From contig JAHEBX010000011.1 of NCBI GenBank assembly GCA_024642045.1, positions 1 through 35,210 on the forward strand: 35,210 bases of DNA. Direction: 5' to 3'. Source of the stretch: Pseudorhodobacter sp. Lineage in GTDB: Bacteria > Pseudomonadota > Alphaproteobacteria > Rhodobacterales > Rhodobacteraceae. A model generated the notes under the pieces. That model was given only the letters and a program-made list of their open reading frames with translations. It did no database searches and was not told where the DNA came from. Both the position numbers and the translations under genes were made by a program. Shown here in pieces: positions 7,890 through 16,100 of this stretch (positions are counted from its first letter, which is position 1; each line of letters starts with the position of its first letter).

Positions 7890-9185
7890 GTGACAGCTCT
7901 GCTGATCTATATTGGCCCGCTCATCGCGCTGTGGTTCGTGATCCTTGGTCGCGCCAAGCTGGCCGAGCGCCGCGCCCTTTTGGTCAAGGCCGAAGTCGAA
8001 GCTGCCGGGTTGACCGAACCCGCCAGCCTGCATCCCATCATCTCACCCGAGTTCTGCATCGGTTGTGGCTCTTGCGTCACCGCCTGCCCCGAGGGTGAGA
8101 TCATCGGGCTGGTCAATGGCAAGGCGCAGCTGATTGAGCCGTCGCATTGCATTGGTCACGGGGCCTGCGCTGCCGCTTGCCCTATGCATGCGATCGAACT
8201 GGTGTTTGGCACTGAAAAGCGTGGCATCGACATTCCTGATGTCGGCTCGGATTTTCAAAGCAATGTGTCGGGCATCTATATTGCGGGCGAGCTTGGCGGC
8301 ATGGGACTGATCCGCAACGCCATTGAACAGGGTCGTCAGGCAATGGACGCCATCGTGGCCGCAGCTCCCTCACGCAAAGGCGCTGAGCTGGATGTCCTCA
8401 TCGTTGGCGCGGGCCCGGCAGGAATTTCCTCGAGCCTTGCGGCCATGAAGGCGGGGCTGCGATTTGTCACCATCGAGCAAGACAGCTTTGGCGGCACCGT
8501 CGCGCATTTCCCGCGCGGCAAACTGGTGATGACGGCACCGGCAGAACTGCCGCTTTATGGCCGGGTCAACCTGCGCGAAACCTCGAAGGAAGCGCTGCTG
8601 GACTTCTGGACACAGGTCAAGAAAGACACGGGCCTCAAGATCACCTATGGCGAGCGGGTCGAAAGCATTGAACCTGAAGGAAGTGCTTTTCGCGTCAAGA
8701 CCACCAAATCCAGCTATCTGACCGGCGCGGTTTTGTTGGCAATCGGTCGGCGGGGCACCCCGCGCACGCTCGACGTGCCGGGGGAAGACATGGAAAAAGT
8801 CGTCTATCGCCTGATCGACCCCGAACAATACCGCGAACGTCACGTGCTTGTGGTTGGCGGCGGCGATTCCGCGCTCGAAGCCGCGACGTCTATTGCCGCC
8901 GAACCCGGCACGACGGTCACGCTTTCGTATCGCAGTGACGGGTTTAACCGTGCGAAATCGAAGAACCGCGATCTTGTGTCGGACATGGAAAAATCCGGCC
9001 GTTTGCGCGTCATGCTCTCGTCGCAGGTGCTCAAGATCGAGACCGATCAGGTAGTGATTGAACAGAACGGCGTGACCGAGCACATTCCGAACGAAGCAAT
9101 CATCGTGTGCGCAGGTGGCATCCTGCCCACACCCTTCCTCAAATCTGCAGGCATCAGCATCGAGACAAAATATGGCACGGCATAA
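7890..9185 (+). CDS. Membrane-anchored 4Fe-4S / FAD / NAD(P) oxidoreductase
   Basis: The protein is 431 aa with GTG start 7890, preceded by AAAAGGGGG. An N-terminal membrane helix (residues 3-20) is followed by a two-cluster ferredoxin domain. Cluster 1 has the full set C56-x2-C59-x2-C62-x3-C66-P. Cluster 2 reads C87-x2-H90-x2-C93-x3-C97-P, so the second ligand is His instead of Cys. Next comes a segment GIYIAGELGGMGLIRN (about 128-143), then a dinucleotide fold GAGPAG (173-178) with FGGTVAHFPR, and a second dinucleotide motif VVGGGDSALEAA (321-332). The flavoprotein part resembles thioredoxin-reductase/YpdA-like enzymes but lacks their CxxC redox centre. It probably moves electrons between NAD(P)H and a membrane or Fe-S partner, plausibly the cytochrome b of this locus; that link is inferred from context. 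It ends 14 bp inside the next gene. Confidence 0.8.
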   Translation: MTALLIYIGPLIALWFVILGRAKLAERRALLVKAEVEAAGLTEPASLHPIISPEFCIGCGSCVTACPEGEIIGLVNGKAQLIEPSHCIGHGACAAACPMHAIELVFGTEKRGIDIPDVGSDFQSNVSGIYIAGELGGMGLIRNAIEQGRQAMDAIVAAAPSRKGAELDVLIVGAGPAGISSSLAAMKAGLRFVTIEQDSFGGTVAHFPRGKLVMTAPAELPLYGRVNLRETSKEALLDFWTQVKKDTGLKITYGERVESIEPEGSAFRVKTTKSSYLTGAVLLAIGRRGTPRTLDVPGEDMEKVVYRLIDPEQYRERHVLVVGGGDSALEAATSIAAEPGTTVTLSYRSDGFNRAKSKNRDLVSDMEKSGRLRVMLSSQVLKIETDQVVIEQNGVTEHIPNEAIIVCAGGILPTPFLKSAGISIETKYGTA

Positions 9186-10644
9186 CATCAGGGGCGCATA
9201 TCTCGCCTGTACGGGCTTTTTGCTCCTGGCGCTCGCCCTTCCGGCGTTCGCGCAAGATACACCACTGGAGCGGGCCGATGACCGCATCCGCGCGCGCGAT
9301 TATGCGGGGGCCGTTGCCGTTCTGTCGGACCCTGCATTGGCCGATAATGCCGAAGCGCTTTGGCGACTTGCATCGATATACGAAACCGGCGTCGGGGTTC
9401 CGAAGGATGCGAGCAAGTCGATCGAACTTGCGCAAAAGGCAGCAAATCTGGGCCAAATCGATGCAGCCTATCGGTTGGGCCGGCTTTATCTCGAAGGCGA
9501 TGGCGTACCGGTTGACCATGATCTGGGCATCAGCTGGCTGGAAAAGGCTGCGGCTGCAGGCCATGTTCGCGCCGCCGAAGCCTTGGTGCAAGCCGCACTC
9601 GCGCCCCCTGCCCCCGAGGCCGAGCCCGCGCCAGCCGCCCCCGTGCCGAGTGATCCCCCCGTCGCCTCCAAGCTCGCGGAAAACATTGGCTGGACGGCGT
9701 TAATGGAAGCGGCGCAGCGCAACGCCGTTCCGGCTGTTGAGGCCGCCTTGGCTGCAGGTGCTGATGTGAATGCAGCCGATACCGTCGGTCAGACCGCGCT
9801 AATTCACGCCACAAAGCGCGGCGCCACCGAGGCAATCGAGGCGTTGCTGAAAGCTGGTGCCACCGTCGATGCTGTCGACGCCAAGGGGCAAAGCGCCTTG
9901 GGCTATGCTGCGGAGACCCGGCATCCGAACGCAACGCAGGTGCTGATCTCGGCCGGCGCGTCGCCCATTTTGGTCGATAAGGCCGGCAAAACACCGCTTG
10001 ACCTCGCAATGGAGGTTGGCGACTGCGCCAGCGCCGAGGCCCTGCTGCAAAACATGACCAGCCTGACGATTTCCGCCTCGACCCATGCCAATCTGGGGGG
10101 ACGTGCTCTTGCGTTTTGTGCAGGCCCGGTTCTGAAAAAATTGGTCAGCCTCGGCCTTGATCTTTCGGTGATCGATAGCAAGGGACGCAGCACGCTTTGG
10201 CGCGCAGCCGCGGCCGGCAATGGCGGTGGGGTAAGCTATCTGATCGAGGCCGGCATCAGCCCGACGACACCCGACGCCGAAGGCGTTTCGCCGTTGTTGG
10301 CGGCGGCGGCGGCGGGCAAAGACGGCCCGATTGCACCGCTGATCATGGCGGGCGCCAAGCTGAACGAAACCACGCCCAGCGGCAATTCTGCCGCAATTCT
10401 GCTGGCCCGTGCCGGCGCCGAGGCCGGTCTGAAAAGCCTGATCGAGGCAGGCGCCGACCTTGATCTGCGCAATGCTCAGGGCGAGTCCGCGCTGATGCTT
10501 GCGGCGCGAAACGGGCACGGCGAAGTGATCAAGATGCTGTTAAAGGCAGGCGCTGACCCCTGGCTGCGTAATTTACGCCGCGAATACGCCTCGGACATTG
10601 CCAAATCCTCAGGCCATGCCGATCTGGCAGGCCTGTTCGAATAG
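9172..10644 (+). CDS. Exported Sel1-like / ankyrin-repeat protein
   Basis: The protein is 490 aa. The ATG at 9172 is chosen because it gives a clean signal peptide (hydrophobic residues 10-24, cleavage after AFA at about 27). It overlaps the upstream stop by 14 bp. Residues 60-135 hold Sel1-type repeats (ALWRLASIYETGVGVPKDAS; AYRLGRLYLEGDGVPVDHD). A Pro/Ala linker follows, then about eight ankyrin repeats to the C-terminus (GWTALMEAAQRNAVPAVEAA, GQTALIHATKRGATEAIEAL, ESALMLAARNGHGEVIKMLL). Both repeat types are protein-binding scaffolds. The signal peptide places it in the periplasm or envelope, so it may assemble or anchor the cytochrome conduit. Its operon position suggests this but there is no direct evidence. 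It has no redox motif. Confidence 0.8.
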   Translation: MARHNIRGAYLACTGFLLLALALPAFAQDTPLERADDRIRARDYAGAVAVLSDPALADNAEALWRLASIYETGVGVPKDASKSIELAQKAANLGQIDAAYRLGRLYLEGDGVPVDHDLGISWLEKAAAAGHVRAAEALVQAALAPPAPEAEPAPAAPVPSDPPVASKLAENIGWTALMEAAQRNAVPAVEAALAAGADVNAADTVGQTALIHATKRGATEAIEALLKAGATVDAVDAKGQSALGYAAETRHPNATQVLISAGASPILVDKAGKTPLDLAMEVGDCASAEALLQNMTSLTISASTHANLGGRALAFCAGPVLKKLVSLGLDLSVIDSKGRSTLWRAAAAGNGGGVSYLIEAGISPTTPDAEGVSPLLAAAAAGKDGPIAPLIMAGAKLNETTPSGNSAAILLARAGAEAGLKSLIEAGADLDLRNAQGESALMLAARNGHGEVIKMLLKAGADPWLRNLRREYASDIAKSSGHADLAGLFE

Positions 10645-10658
10645 CGGCTGTCCCCGAG

Positions 10659-10688
10659 GCGATCGGACCGCACCGCGCGGCCGATCGC
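10659..10688. terminator. Hairpin between convergent operons
   Basis: GCGATCGG (10659-10666) and CCGATCGC (10681-10688) form an 8-bp stem with a 14-nt GC-rich loop in the 51-bp gap between the convergent ankyrin and beta-barrel genes. It could end transcription from both sides. No long T tract is present, so efficiency is uncertain. Confidence 0.45.
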
Positions 10689-10695
10689 AGGTGGA

Positions 10696-13158
10696 TCAAA
10701 ACTCTTTGGTCAGACCAATCGTCAAAAAGGTGTCGTTGGTCTCTTCTGCCAAACCGGGAGTTGCCCGACTGGAGATGCGCTTGCCGGTTTCAAACTCCAA
10801 CGAATTGCTGTCGTTGAAGTCGTAGTTGACCGAAACGGACGGGATCGCGAAATTTTCCGTACCGGTTCCGTTGGCAAAGGTGCGATGCGCCACTTTCAGG
10901 CGTGGCTTGATGCGCAGCTTGTCCGAGACATTATAGCGCCAATAGCTGTCGATCAGCACAAGATTCGAGGTGGTATAGTTTGCGCCGCGCAGGGCGAGGC
11001 TCAGCACATCACTGTCAGAAAACACACCGGTTCCAACCACTTGCGCCGAGGCATTATACGACCACCCCTGCGATGCAACCGCTGGCACGCCCCCTGTCGC
11101 AGGCGAGCCGCCGGTATTATAGGCGCTTGCATCGAGCGACAGCTGCCAGCTGTCATTCAGCGGCTTTTGCCAGGCCGCAGACAGCGTGGTCAGCTCTGAT
11201 GCACGGTCCTTGGCCAGCTGCTTGATTTCGGAATCGCTGTAGATCGTTGCAAGCTCGGCAAGGCTCGTCACGCTCTGTCCGGTCAATGCCGCGCTGAGCG
11301 ACAGGGTCGGAGAGTGGTCATATTCGGCAGAGATCGTGAACGATGACGTATCCTCAAAGCGGTGGCTCCAACTCGCGCGCGCCATGCTGAGAGCCGCAAG
11401 GTGCGTGTCAAACTCCAGCAAACCGCTGCCCGAGTTCGCGCCTTGCGAGAAATAACCATCTGCACCGATCACTTGGCGATCGACAAAGCCCGTCCTGTTC
11501 TCTTGCAACAGGTAACCTGTAAGTTTGGTATTCTCACCAAAACCAAGATAGTCGCCGATCACCCCCACGACGCGGTCCGTGCCCTGAAACATCGGGTCGG
11601 ATTTGCGGTCAACGGCAAGACCGACCACTCCCGTCAGACGCATGTCTTCCGAGATCGCATAGCGCAGCCGCACACCATCGTAGCGCCCAAGTGAGGCGTC
11701 GTCGTTCCAGGATTGACGCCCAAATGCAACCGATGACCCATCGGTGCCAAACGAAAGCTCACCATAAAACCGCGACAGGTTTAGCCGGGATTTCGATGAG
11801 TTCTTGAAATCCTGAAGATAATCGCCATCAAAACGATAGCCATATTCCTGACCATTGTGCATGAAACGGTCCGAAACGTTGAACGACAAAACCAGCGAGT
11901 TCTGTTGCAGATCGCTTTCCGTTTCGGTGGTGTGCGCTTCGAGTTCGGTGACTTTGGTCGTGGTCTCGTTCAGATAGTAGTAAGCCGAGATCAGAATACG
12001 CGGCGGTGCGTCGATAGCAGCGCGCGCACGCGCCTCGCGCCGTTCTTTGGCATTGCCAAACACCCGTTCTTTGAGATTGCCCAACAGTCGCCCGTCGCCA
12101 TCGCGTGGTCGGCTGCCGCCAAAGATACCCGGCTGTTTGCGCAGTGGTGGAAAGCTTTCGTTGCGGCGTGGGATCGAGGTGATGGTAACCGCGCCAGAAG
12201 GTTTGGCTCCGCTCACGTTGCTGGCGTAGGTCTGTCCCCCGTCTGCCTGCGCAAGCTCTGCCGGTCGCCCGGTCTGCACTGTTTCGATGGCCGCAAGTCT
12301 TTGCCGAACGCGGGCTGCACCTTCAGCGTCGGGATACGTTTGCAGATAAGCCTCATATTCCGCTTTGGCATGGGCGAGTTGCCCGTTGCGTTCGCGCGCG
12401 ACACCCAGCAGCTCTTGCGCATCCGCAGTGTAGGGGTTGGCGGGCAGAGCCTGCAATTTGGTCAGCAACTGGATCGCACGTTCATTGTCATTTGCGGTCA
12501 ACGCCGCCCGCGCCGAGGTCAGCAAGGCCGCCTGTTCGGCATAGGCCCCCGCCGCATCTGGATCGATGGTCTTGGTCAACGCAGGCGTCTGGAGAGCGGC
12601 ATCACCCGTAACAATCGGCGCCACTTCGGGTTGCGCAGGCGTTTGCGAGCCGCAAACCTTGGTCGCTGGTTGCAGCGAAAGCACCAAGGAGCGCAGTCCG
12701 ATCTGCTTGGCCAGCGGTTTAGGCGGCGGCGTTGAGAACCGGATCCGCATCAACGGCTGCGTGCCTGATCGGTCCAAAGTGATAAACGCCGTGCCCAAAC
12801 CCGGAAGGTTCAGAGACGGTTGGGTCTCGATCTTTTCCAAGGCAGAGCTGGTTTCGGCGTTCGCCACGACCGGAACGAACCGCAGTGTCAAAAGCTGACC
12901 GCCTTCGCTCAGGCTTTGGTCTGAGAGCTTGAGATCCTGGTTGAAACTGATCAAGACAACGGGGCAGCTGTTAGCGCCTCCCGCTTCGACGACCTGAGAC
13001 CGCGCAAGCGTTCCCGTCGATTGTGCATGCAGAGCAATCGCCCCAACAGATATAGCGCAAGCGCTTGCTGCCAGAACCTTGCGGATCCGCCCCTTCTTGC
13101 CTCGCCGCGAACCTTTTAGCCGGTCCTTTTGCAGCGGGCGTGCCTGTACACTGCCCAT
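10696..13158 (-). CDS. Outer-membrane beta-barrel protein with periplasmic TPR domain (candidate cytochrome porin)
   Basis: The protein is 820 aa. A long basic n-region and hydrophobic segment (residues 28-45, cleavage after LHA) form a signal peptide. Residues 60-170 look like a beta-rich domain bounded by two cysteines (C65, C169) that may form a disulfide. Residues about 205-295 are TPR-like helices (NPYTADAQELLGVARERNGQ). A proline/basic linker (300-385) leads to a beta-barrel (about 387-820) of alternating amphipathic strands, Asn/Asp-rich turns and a terminal phenylalanine (LTIGLTKEF), the usual signal for outer-membrane insertion. Its ATG overlaps the stop of the giant cytochrome gene (TAATG), so both are made from one message. 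This pairing recalls porin-cytochrome conduits (MtrB/PioB/OmbB roles), but the sequence is not obviously of the MtrB family and the CXXC typical of MtrB N-termini is not seen. An exopolysaccharide-type TPR-barrel is the alternative. Confidence 0.75.
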   Translation of the reverse strand: MGSVQARPLQKDRLKGSRRGKKGRIRKVLAASACAISVGAIALHAQSTGTLARSQVVEAGGANSCPVVLISFNQDLKLSDQSLSEGGQLLTLRFVPVVANAETSSALEKIETQPSLNLPGLGTAFITLDRSGTQPLMRIRFSTPPPKPLAKQIGLRSLVLSLQPATKVCGSQTPAQPEVAPIVTGDAALQTPALTKTIDPDAAGAYAEQAALLTSARAALTANDNERAIQLLTKLQALPANPYTADAQELLGVARERNGQLAHAKAEYEAYLQTYPDAEGAARVRQRLAAIETVQTGRPAELAQADGGQTYASNVSGAKPSGAVTITSIPRRNESFPPLRKQPGIFGGSRPRDGDGRLLGNLKERVFGNAKERREARARAAIDAPPRILISAYYYLNETTTKVTELEAHTTETESDLQQNSLVLSFNVSDRFMHNGQEYGYRFDGDYLQDFKNSSKSRLNLSRFYGELSFGTDGSSVAFGRQSWNDDASLGRYDGVRLRYAISEDMRLTGVVGLAVDRKSDPMFQGTDRVVGVIGDYLGFGENTKLTGYLLQENRTGFVDRQVIGADGYFSQGANSGSGLLEFDTHLAALSMARASWSHRFEDTSSFTISAEYDHSPTLSLSAALTGQSVTSLAELATIYSDSEIKQLAKDRASELTTLSAAWQKPLNDSWQLSLDASAYNTGGSPATGGVPAVASQGWSYNASAQVVGTGVFSDSDVLSLALRGANYTTSNLVLIDSYWRYNVSDKLRIKPRLKVAHRTFANGTGTENFAIPSVSVNYDFNDSNSLEFETGKRISSRATPGLAEETNDTFLTIGLTKEF

Positions 13159-16100
13159 TAGAATCCTCTGTCAGTTGCCCTGTGATGACTGTTTCTTCTT
13201 GTTGTTATCGTCGACAAAGTGCTGTCGCTGTAGATGTGGCAAGATCCGGTGCAATCGCGCAGTTCACTTACCGTATAGTTCGTTTGCGGCGTTTTGGTCT
13301 TTTGGTGCGCGCTTGGCTTGAACTTGCTTGCGTGACAAGCGGCACAATCAGGCGCGTATTGCGGGGTCTTCCAAGGCGTGGCCTGATTATTACCGATATG
13401 GCAGTTTGTGCAAACAGTTGCGTCATGTCCGGCTGCGATTGCTCCCGGAGGGTGGCTGAATTGCGACGGTAGCCAAGCCGAAGTCAGGTGGCAGCTGTCG
13501 CATTCCAGCGTGGTGATGAAGTGGCCCGTGTTCTTCCCGGTCGCCAACGTGCCATTGTGGCAGCTGCCGCACCCGCCCAAGACCTCGTTGTGATCCAGCC
13601 GGATTGAAGTCCAGTTCGCGGTTGTATGGCAGCCTGCGCAATTGTTGGTCGTTGACGGGTGGTTGCCCGGCTTGCCCGGCACGGCCGAGTTGTTGTGGCA
13701 AGTGACGCAAGCCGCGGTGGTCGCCGAGTGATCCATCCGCACGCTCGCCCAAGATGCCGTGACATGACAGCTTTCACAGATGTTGTTGGTGGGCAGGTGA
13801 TTGCCGGGCTTGCCTGCAACATTTGTGTTGTTGTGGCAACTCAGACAGGTCGCAGTGGTCGAATTGTGATCCATGCGCACCGTCGCCCAATCGGTGGTGA
13901 CATGACAGGCCTCGCAGATGTTCGAGGTCGGCAGGTGGTTGCCAGGTTTGCCCGGGAAGCGGGTGTTGTTGTGGCAGGTGATACAGCTTGCCGTCGTCGA
14001 GTTGTGATCCATGCGCACCGTCGCCCAGCCCGTGGTGACATGGCAATCTTCGCAGACGTTGGTGGTCGGCAGGTGGTTGCCGGGCTTGCCCGGGACGGCC
14101 GTGTTGTTATGGCACGACAGGCACGTCGCAGTGGTCGCGTTGTGATCCATCGTCACATTGGTCCAGCTGGTCGTGACGTGACAATCGGCGCAGACATTGG
14201 TGGTCGGCAGGTGATTGCCAGGCTTACCCGAAACAAGTGTGTTGTTGTGACAGCTGACGCAGGTGGCCGTCGTTGCGCTGTGATCCATCCGCACTTGTGC
14301 CCAAGCCGTTGTGACATGGCAGCTGTCGCACGTGTTCAGCGTTGGCGGATGGTTCGTCGCCTTGCCGGGGGCGACGGTATTGTTGTGACAGGTCACACAG
14401 GTCGCCGTGGTCGCGTTGTGATCCATGCGAACCTGCGCCCAATCCGTCGTCACATGGCAGCTGTCGCAGGTGTTCAGCGTCGGCGGATGGGTGCCGGGTT
14501 TGCCGGCAACGCGCGTGTTGTTGTGGCACGTCGCGCAAGCGGCCGTGGTGGCGGCGTGATCCATGCGCACATTGCTCCACAGGGTCGGCGTGTGGCAATC
14601 CTCGCAAGCATTGGTGGTGGGCAAGTGGTTGGTTGGCTTGCCGGTCTGATCAACGTTGTTGTGGCACGACACGCAATTGCCCGTAATTCCGGTATGGTCA
14701 AACTGCACATTCGCCCAGCTTGTGGTTACATGGCAGTCTTCGCAAACATTGCTGGTCGGCGAATGGTTCCCAGGCTTGCCTGCAACCGCGACATTGTTGT
14801 GGCACGAGACGCAGCTGGCCGTGGTGGCATTGTGATCCATCGTGACGATGGTCCAGCTGCCGGGCTTGTGGCAATCCTCGCAGACATCTGTCGTTGGCAG
14901 GTGATTTCCAGGTTTGCCCGACTGATCCACGTTGTTGTGGCACGAGACGCAATTGCCGGTAATGCCGGTGTGATCAAAGGTTACGATCGTCCAATCGCTG
15001 GTGACATGGCAATCCTCGCAGACGTTGCTGGTCGGCGCCGGATGGGTCGTCGGCTTGCCCGGCACCCGCACATTGTTGTGGCAGCTCACGCAGGTTGCCG
15101 TTGTGGCCGAGTGATCCATCTGCACCAAAGCCCAATCCGAGGTGACGTGACAATCCTCGCAGGCATTGGTCGTGTTCAGGTGATTGATCGGCTTGCCGGC
15201 AAAACGGGTGTTGTTGTGGCAGGTCACGCAGCTGGCCGAAGTATCGTTGTGATCCATCCGCACCGTGGTCCAGACCGAGGTGACGTGGCAATCGGCGCAA
15301 GCGTTGGTGGTCGGCGGATGGTTTGTCGGCTTGCCCGCAACCGCGCTGTTGTTGTGGCAGGTCTCACAAGCGGCAGAGGTTGCAGAATGATCCATCCGCA
15401 CGTTGGTCCAGGAGCCGGGCGTATGGCAGCTTTCGCAGACATCCGTCGTGGGCAAGTGGGTCGTCGGCTTGCCAGGTTGATCCAGATTGTTGTGGCAAGA
15501 CACGCAGTTGCCCGTGATGCCGGTATGATCAAAGCGAACTACCGCCCAATCCACCGTATTGTGGCAATCCGAGCAAACGTCCGAGGTGGGCGCATGGGTG
15601 CTGGGCTTGCCGGGGAAGCGGGTATTGTTGTGGCAGCTGACGCAGGTGGCCGTGGTGGAATTGTGGTTCATCGTCACCGCGGTCCAATCGGTCGTCACAT
15701 GGCAATCCGAGCAGACATTGCTGGTCGGCGGGTGATTTCCGGGCTTTCCGGGTTGTTGCGTGTTGTTGTGACAGCTGACACAGGTCGCCGTGGTCGCCGA
15801 GTGATCCATCCGCACCAGCGCCCAATCGCTTGTCACATGGCAGCTTGCGCAGGTGTTTGACGTCGGCAGGTGGTTGGTCGACTTACCGGCAGCGATCACA
15901 TTGTTATGGCAGGTTTGGCAGCTGGCTGTGGTCGAGCCGTGGTTCATCGTCACCGATGTCCAGTCGCTGACCACATGGCAGTCCTGACAGGTGTTGGTGG
16001 TCGGCGGATGGTTCGTCGGCTTGCCCGCAACGCGCGTGTTGTTGTGGCAAGTCGAGCAAGCGGCAGACGTCTCGGTATGGTTCATCCGGACATTGGTCCA

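Noticed and set aside
6375-8033. 552-codon minus-strand frame opposite ccmH/ccmI
   Set aside because: It is antisense to well-supported genes in a GC-rich region; the translation has no motif.
13079-13472. Short plus-strand frames opposite the cytochrome/barrel junction
   Set aside because: They are antisense to both genes with no coding signal; a regulatory antisense RNA cannot be shown from sequence alone.
13659-15860. 733-codon plus-strand open frame in the same array
   Set aside because: The cause is the same repeat-induced lack of stops, and no separate start context or domain exists.
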